Assembly (NCBI RefSeq): GCF_030269665.1
Contig: NZ_BSTS01000013.1
Coordinates: forward strand, 122,839-186,838
DNA from: Actinomycetospora sp. NBRC 106375
GTDB taxonomy: Bacteria > Actinomycetota > Actinomycetes > Mycobacteriales > Pseudonocardiaceae
Direction of reading: 5' to 3'
Length of the DNA: 64,000 bases
Below the pieces are notes generated by a model. It saw only the letters and a list, made by a program, of their open reading frames with translations. It was not told the DNA's origin and searched no databases. Positions 60,098 to 64,000 of this stretch are shown here, one piece after another. Numbering within the stretch: position 1 is the stretch's first letter; each line of letters starts with the position of its first letter. The position numbers and the translations under genes were made by a program.

Positions 60098-60156
60098 GGG
60101 TGTGTCAGCGAAGTGCCGTCACAGACGCTCAGCGTCCGTATCGGTACTTCGATCAC
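60098..60156 (+). repeat. Dispersed 59-bp palindromic repeat, copy 2
   Basis: It matches the reverse complement of 37165-37223 at 58 of 59 positions. The arms are 60109-60129 and 60131-60151 (17 of 21 pairs), with one unpaired base between. It lies between etnE (stop 60091) and the convergent lyase gene, and covers that gene's last 12 codons and stop. Confidence 0.85.
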
Positions 60157-61648
60157 GTGTTGGAGCCCCTGCGTCATTGCCGGCCAGGCGCGCGGCGCGG
60201 CGCCGGACGTCGTCCTCGGCGTCGTCCCACCGGGCCCGCCGCGCCATCACGTCGGCGCGGACGATCTCGGCGGCCTCGGCGCAGTCCGCCGCCATCGCCC
60301 GCACGACCGACGGCGCCGCCCCGCCCCGGGAGTCGCGGCTGCGCACGATCGCGGCCGGGTCGAGGACCGCGGTGAGGTCGCCGTCGACCACCGGGCCGAG
60401 GGCATCCGCCTCGAGCCCGGTCGCGGCGGCCGCGTCCACGAGCATCGACGGGGTGAGGTCGACCCCGGCCAGACCCTCGGCCTCGGCGCGGCGCACGGCG
60501 GCGCCGACGACGTCGTAGGCGCTGCGGTAGTCGAGGCCTGCGGTGATCATCAGGTGCTCGGCGAGGTCCGCGGCCTGCGAGAACCCGGCGCGCAGCGTCG
60601 CCTCCATCGCCGCGGCGTCCACCTCGAGGCCGGCCACCACCTCGGCCATCAGGCGCGTCGCCCGCGTCGCGAGGTCGAGGGCGCGGGGCACCTCGCCGTA
60701 GGCGAAGATCAGCTGGTCGCTGCGCGCCGACGGGCTCTTGGCCAGCGCGAGCATCCCGGTCGCCCGCCCGATCAGCACGCCGGCCTCTCCACGCACCATC
60801 GTCAGCGCGTACGGGTTGCGCTTCTGCGGCATGAGCACGCTCGTGCGCGTGTGCCCGGCCGCGAGCCGCACCCAGCCGAACTCCTCGCTGCTCCAGATCT
60901 CGAGGTCCTCGGCGAGCCGGTCGAGGGTCGTGACGAGGCCCGCCGCGTGCGCGACGACCGCCGTGAGCCCGTCGGCCTGCCACATCGCGTCGCCCGTGTG
61001 CTCGATGACGCCCGCGAACCCGAGCAGCGCCGCGGTCCGGGTGCGCTCGCCGGTCAGCGGGCTGCCGTTCACCCCGCCCGCGCCGGCCGGGCTGCGGTCG
61101 AGCCGGTCGAGCTCGGCGACGAGCCGCTCGACGTCGCGCAGGACGGGGTAGGCGACGCCGAGCAGGTGGTGCCCGAGCGTCGAGGGCTGGGCGTGCTGGA
61201 GGTAGGTGTGCTCGACCATGAGCGTCTCGGCGTGCGCGTCCGCCGCCCGTGCGGTCGCGAGGACGACGTCGGCGGCGGCGGTGACGAGCGCGGCGAGGTC
61301 GCGACGCACGCGGAGCCGCAGGGCGATCCGGACGGCCTCGCGGCGGGGGCGTCCGGCGTGCAGCCAGCCCGCGTCCCGGCCGATCGCGGCGGCGAAGCGG
61401 CGCTCGCGGCAGGAGTAGACCTCGCCGTGTTCCGGGTCGTAGCCGAACTCGCCGGCCGGGGTCGCGTCGGCCTCGCGCAGCACCGCCGCGAGCCGCGGCA
61501 CGACGTGCTCGGGCACGATCCCGCGCTCGCGCAGCACGAGCAGGTGCGCGAGATCGGCGACGTTGAGCCCGTCGTGCAGCAGCGGGGCGTCGGCGACCTC
61601 GACGGCGAAGCCGCCCTCGACGAGCTCGTCGGCGTAGCGCCCGCTCAC
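60119..61648 (-). CDS. Second aspartase/fumarase-superfamily lyase (argininosuccinate-lyase-like)
   Basis: It has 509 residues from a GTG at 61648 (GTGA with the LLM gene). Superfamily regions: MVEHTYLQHAQPSTLGHHLL, GVNGSPLTGERTRTAALLG and the signature HTRTSVLMPQKRNPYALTMV. The C-terminal extension carries many charged residues, and its last ~12 residues are encoded by the palindromic repeat, so the original end may have been altered. A second superfamily member matches the XcbC/XcbD pair of bacterial CoM synthesis. A true argininosuccinate lyase is less likely without other arginine genes. Confidence 0.82.
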   Translation of the reverse strand: MSGRYADELVEGGFAVEVADAPLLHDGLNVADLAHLLVLRERGIVPEHVVPRLAAVLREADATPAGEFGYDPEHGEVYSCRERRFAAAIGRDAGWLHAGRPRREAVRIALRLRVRRDLAALVTAAADVVLATARAADAHAETLMVEHTYLQHAQPSTLGHHLLGVAYPVLRDVERLVAELDRLDRSPAGAGGVNGSPLTGERTRTAALLGFAGVIEHTGDAMWQADGLTAVVAHAAGLVTTLDRLAEDLEIWSSEEFGWVRLAAGHTRTSVLMPQKRNPYALTMVRGEAGVLIGRATGMLALAKSPSARSDQLIFAYGEVPRALDLATRATRLMAEVVAGLEVDAAAMEATLRAGFSQAADLAEHLMITAGLDYRSAYDVVGAAVRRAEAEGLAGVDLTPSMLVDAAAATGLEADALGPVVDGDLTAVLDPAAIVRSRDSRGGAAPSVVRAMAADCAEAAEIVRADVMARRARWDDAEDDVRRRAARLAGNDAGAPTRDRSTDTDAERL

Positions 61649-62565
61649 CGCGAGCCCAGCTCCGCGAGGAGGGACCGGGTGCGCTGCGCCGCGGCGCCGT
61701 CGGTGTCGGCGCCGGTGGGGAACGGGACGGCCCACAGCTCGGTGACGCCGAGGTCGGCGAGCCGGTCCACGGCGGCCTCGACGACCCCCTCCGGTCCGGC
61801 GACGGCGAGGTCGCCGACGGAGTCCACGCCCTCGCGCTCGAACAGCCGGCGGTAGTTGTCCAGCGCGGCGTAGCGGGCGAAGACGTCCTCGGCGGCCCCG
61901 CGCGCGGCGTCCGGGTCGTCGGTGACGGCGACGGGCAGGGCGGCGACGACGCGCTTGCCGTGGCCGAGGTCCGGGACGATCTGCTCGCCGAGCGTGCGGG
62001 GCCCGGCGAGCCAGGTGACGACGCCGTCGGCCTCGCGTGCCGCCCGGACCATGCGGGGCGAGAGCGCGCCGACGAGCACGGGCACCGGCGCCGCGCCCGG
62101 CACCCGGAAGCCGCCGTGCACGCGGTGGTGCTCGCCGTCGACCGCGACCTCCTCGCCGCGCAGCAGGGGCACGAGCATCGCGAGGTACTCGCGCAGGTGG
62201 TCGGCGGGACTCGTGTACGGCAGGCCGTGCAGGCCCTCGATCACCGGACGGTGCGAGACGCCGACCCCGAGGGTCAGCCGGCCGCCGCAGAACGCCTGGG
62301 CCGTCGCCGCCTGTTGCGCGAGCGCGAGCGGGTGGCGGGGGTAGGTCGGGACGACGCCGACACCCAGCGCGATCCGCGTGGTGGCGCCGCCGGCGACGGT
62401 CAGGGTCGTCAGCGCGTCGACGGCGCGGGAGAAGTGCACGGTCCAGGCGCTCGCGAACCCGTCCTCCTCGGCGCGGCGGACGTCGTCGACCACCTCCGCG
62501 GGCGGGCCGGGACGTCCGACGACCTCGCCGCCGACCGTGATGCCGATGCGCAGGCCCCGCGCCAT
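61645..62565 (-). CDS. LLM-class (F420-dependent type) oxidoreductase
   Basis: About 306 residues from ATG 62565 (a GTG at 62583 would add six). The luciferase-like barrel shows RGLRIGITVGGEV, TTRIALGVGVVPTYPRHPLA, LAQQAATAQAFCGGRLTLGV and VSHRPVIEGLHG, and VPVLVGALSPRMVRAAREAD. This subgroup in actinobacteria usually uses F420. It is coupled to, and upstream of, the second lyase, so it may belong to the CoM system, for example as a reductase; substrate unknown. Confidence 0.82.
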   Translation of the reverse strand: MARGLRIGITVGGEVVGRPGPPAEVVDDVRRAEEDGFASAWTVHFSRAVDALTTLTVAGGATTRIALGVGVVPTYPRHPLALAQQAATAQAFCGGRLTLGVGVSHRPVIEGLHGLPYTSPADHLREYLAMLVPLLRGEEVAVDGEHHRVHGGFRVPGAAPVPVLVGALSPRMVRAAREADGVVTWLAGPRTLGEQIVPDLGHGKRVVAALPVAVTDDPDAARGAAEDVFARYAALDNYRRLFEREGVDSVGDLAVAGPEGVVEAAVDRLADLGVTELWAVPFPTGADTDGAAAQRTRSLLAELGSR

Positions 62566-62668
62566 GACCGGAGCATCGGACACACCCGGTGCGGGCGACC
62601 ATGTCCGGCCGGGACGAATCGCGCGATCGCCCTGGTCGGCGCGGCGGGCGCGCGGAGATGATGTCCCG

Positions 62669-63850
62669 ATGGCCGGCCCCGACCGCTACGGCGCGGAGAT
62701 CTACCGGGCGGGGCGCGACGGCGTGGTGCCCGACCTGCCCACCGACCCGACCCGCCTGGAGGCCGCGGCCGAGCGCGTACTGCCCGGCGCGGCGTTCGAC
62801 TACGTGGCCGGCGGTGCCGGGTCCGGCGCGACGATGCGGGCGAACCTCGCGGCGTTCGACCGTCACGGGCTCGTCCCGCGGCTGCTGCGCGACAACGCCG
62901 AGCGCGACTGGTCGACGACGGTGCTCGGCACCGCGATGCCGGCGCCGCTGCTGCTCGCCCCGATCGGCGTGCAGTCGCTGCTGCACGACGAGGGCGAGCT
63001 CGCGACGGCGCGGGCGGCCGCGGCGCTGGGCGTGCCGATGGTGCTCTCGACGGCGGCGTCGCACACCACGGAGGAGGTCGCCGCGGCGGCTGACTCCGCC
63101 GGCGACGGGCCGCGCTGGTACCAGCTCTACCGCCCGCTCGACGACGACGTCGCCCGCAGCCTGCTCGACCGCGCGCGGGCCGCGGGGTTCACGACGCTCC
63201 TCGTCACCCTCGACACGTGGACGCTCGGCTGGCGCCCGCGCGACCTGGACCGCGGCCACCTGCCCTTCCTGCGCGGGGTGGGCACGGCGATCCCGTTCTC
63301 CGACCCCGCCTTCCGGTCGCTGCTCGCGCGTCCCCCGGAGGAGGACCTGGTCGCCGCGGCGGACCTGCGCCAGCGGCTGTTCACCGGGACGGCCTGGGGG
63401 TGGGACCGCCTCGAGCCGATCCGCGCGCACTGGGACGGCCCGATGCTGGTCAAGGGCGTGCAGTGGGGCGAGGACGCGGAGATCGCGATCGACGCCGGCG
63501 CCGACGGCGTGATCGTCTCCAACCACGGCGGGCGGCAGGTCGACCGTGCGGTCGGCGCCCTGTCGGCGCTGCCCGGCGTCGTCGCGGCGGTCGGGCACCG
63601 CGTGCCGGTGCTGTTCGACTCCGGCATCCGCACGGGCGCCGACGCGGCGGTCGCCCTGGCGCTCGGCGCGGACGCGGTGCTCCTCGGGCGGCCCTGGGCC
63701 TACGGCCTCGCGCTGCGCGGCGAGGCCGGGGTGCGCCACGTCGTGCGCTGCGTGCTCGCCGAGCTGGACACCACCCTCGGGCTCGCGGGCCACCGCGACC
63801 TCGCCGACCTGCACGCCGCCCCCGACGCGGTGTGCGCTACGCGCACGTGA
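62669..63850 (+). CDS. FMN-dependent 2-hydroxyacid oxidase, lactate 2-monooxygenase type
   Basis: It has 393 residues; GGAG precedes the ATG at 62669. The family blocks are GAAFDYVAGGAGSGATMRAN, PLLLAPIGVQSLLHDEGELA, STAASHTTEEVAAAAD, the active-site VSNHGGRQVDRAVGAL (catalytic His) and FDSGIRTGADAAVALALGAD. The long loop before the active site (TAWGWDRLEPIR region) is as in lactate 2-monooxygenase. It oxidises L-lactate or a similar 2-hydroxy acid. A link to the CoM cluster is possible but not shown. Confidence 0.86.
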   Translation: MAGPDRYGAEIYRAGRDGVVPDLPTDPTRLEAAAERVLPGAAFDYVAGGAGSGATMRANLAAFDRHGLVPRLLRDNAERDWSTTVLGTAMPAPLLLAPIGVQSLLHDEGELATARAAAALGVPMVLSTAASHTTEEVAAAADSAGDGPRWYQLYRPLDDDVARSLLDRARAAGFTTLLVTLDTWTLGWRPRDLDRGHLPFLRGVGTAIPFSDPAFRSLLARPPEEDLVAAADLRQRLFTGTAWGWDRLEPIRAHWDGPMLVKGVQWGEDAEIAIDAGADGVIVSNHGGRQVDRAVGALSALPGVVAAVGHRVPVLFDSGIRTGADAAVALALGADAVLLGRPWAYGLALRGEAGVRHVVRCVLAELDTTLGLAGHRDLADLHAAPDAVCATRT

Positions 63851-63941
63851 GCAGTTCGGCCTGCTATAGCAGGTGTCCTGTCTCGGGTGATCTGTCAAGG
63901 CCGAGTCTCGGTGGTTGTGTCGCGGGTTCGGATCTTGGTGG

Positions 63942-64000
63942 TCAGGCCGCGGGGGTGAGGCGGCCTTGGTAGCGCTTGGTGGGGTCAAGGTGTTGGTGGC
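63942..64000 (-). mobile_element. C-terminal end of a possible transposase (continues beyond the window)
   Basis: The minus strand ends in HQHLDPTKRYQGRLTPAA then TGA. This resembles the closing residues of integrase-core transposases (the common ...LGGxTPAE end). Lower G+C DNA between 63851 and 63941 may be the element's end. Too little is visible for a family name. Confidence 0.35.

Overview
The window is about 73% G+C, with dense genes, GTG starts that overlap the preceding stop (GTGA/ATGA), and actinobacterial protein families (PucR, MEDS, F420-type PPOX and LLM enzymes, lipoproteins). It is chromosomal DNA of an actinobacterium. A Pseudonocardia-like genus would fit, but that is inference. 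There is one tRNA, no rRNA and no CRISPR.

1-17.7 kb: an extracellular contractile injection system (eCIS) baseplate and tail-fibre module. A tightly coupled minus-strand operon (17674 down to 4060) encodes a tube-family protein, LysM hub, gpD/VgrG-like hub, gpV-like spike, PAAR tip, gp25, two J-type baseplate proteins, a tail-protein-I-like protein, a DUF6519 repeat fibre and a free copy of the fibre tip. Next to it are two paralogous beta-rich proteins of unknown function, a DUF4157 protein with an HNH-like toxin region, and the end of another possible effector. Sheath and ATPase genes are not in the window.

17.8-22.7 kb: a decayed integrative element at the 3' end of tRNA-Arg(CCT). An exact 42-bp piece of the tRNA gene is repeated 4.6 kb away, and candidate integrase arm sites flank the cores. 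Between them are an orphan helical-repeat gene with TTA codons, a cupin gene, MFS and hydrolase fragments, and an IS481-type transposase fragment.

22.7-34 kb: ordinary accessory metabolism: amphi-Trp protein, sirtuin, FAD monooxygenase, PPOX protein, ThDP enzyme, DUF4239 and DoxX-like membrane proteins, and a MEDS - PucR - molybdopterin oxidoreductase operon.

34-47.9 kb: cell-surface polysaccharide genes: two paralogous lysozyme-like lipoproteins, a GT4 glycosyltransferase, two FemAB/GNAT proteins, an unusual fusion of a Wzy-like polymerase with an undecaprenyl-phosphate sugar transferase, a MurJ-like flippase, a Wzz-like protein, a DegT aminotransferase and a WlbA-like dehydrogenase.

48-62 kb: the most interesting region. 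It appears to encode coenzyme M (CoM) synthesis and CoM-dependent epoxide metabolism in a bacterium. On the plus strand are phosphosulfolactate synthase (ComA/XcbB type), a protein of unknown family, an aspartase/fumarase-family lyase, a D-cysteine-desulfhydrase-like PLP enzyme and epoxyalkane:CoM transferase (EtnE/XecA type). A second lyase lies on the minus strand at 60.1-61.6 kb. On the divergent minus strand are a CoA-disulfide-reductase-like flavoprotein, two SDRs (candidate hydroxyalkyl-CoM dehydrogenases), a two-subunit CoA-transferase and an ADP-forming acyl-CoA synthetase. The inferred route is epoxide -> hydroxyalkyl-CoM -> ketoalkyl-CoM -> acid/acyl-CoA. No alkene monooxygenase is in the window, so the source of the epoxide is unknown. 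The window ends with an F420-type LLM oxidoreductase, a lactate-2-monooxygenase-type flavoprotein and the edge of a probable insertion sequence.
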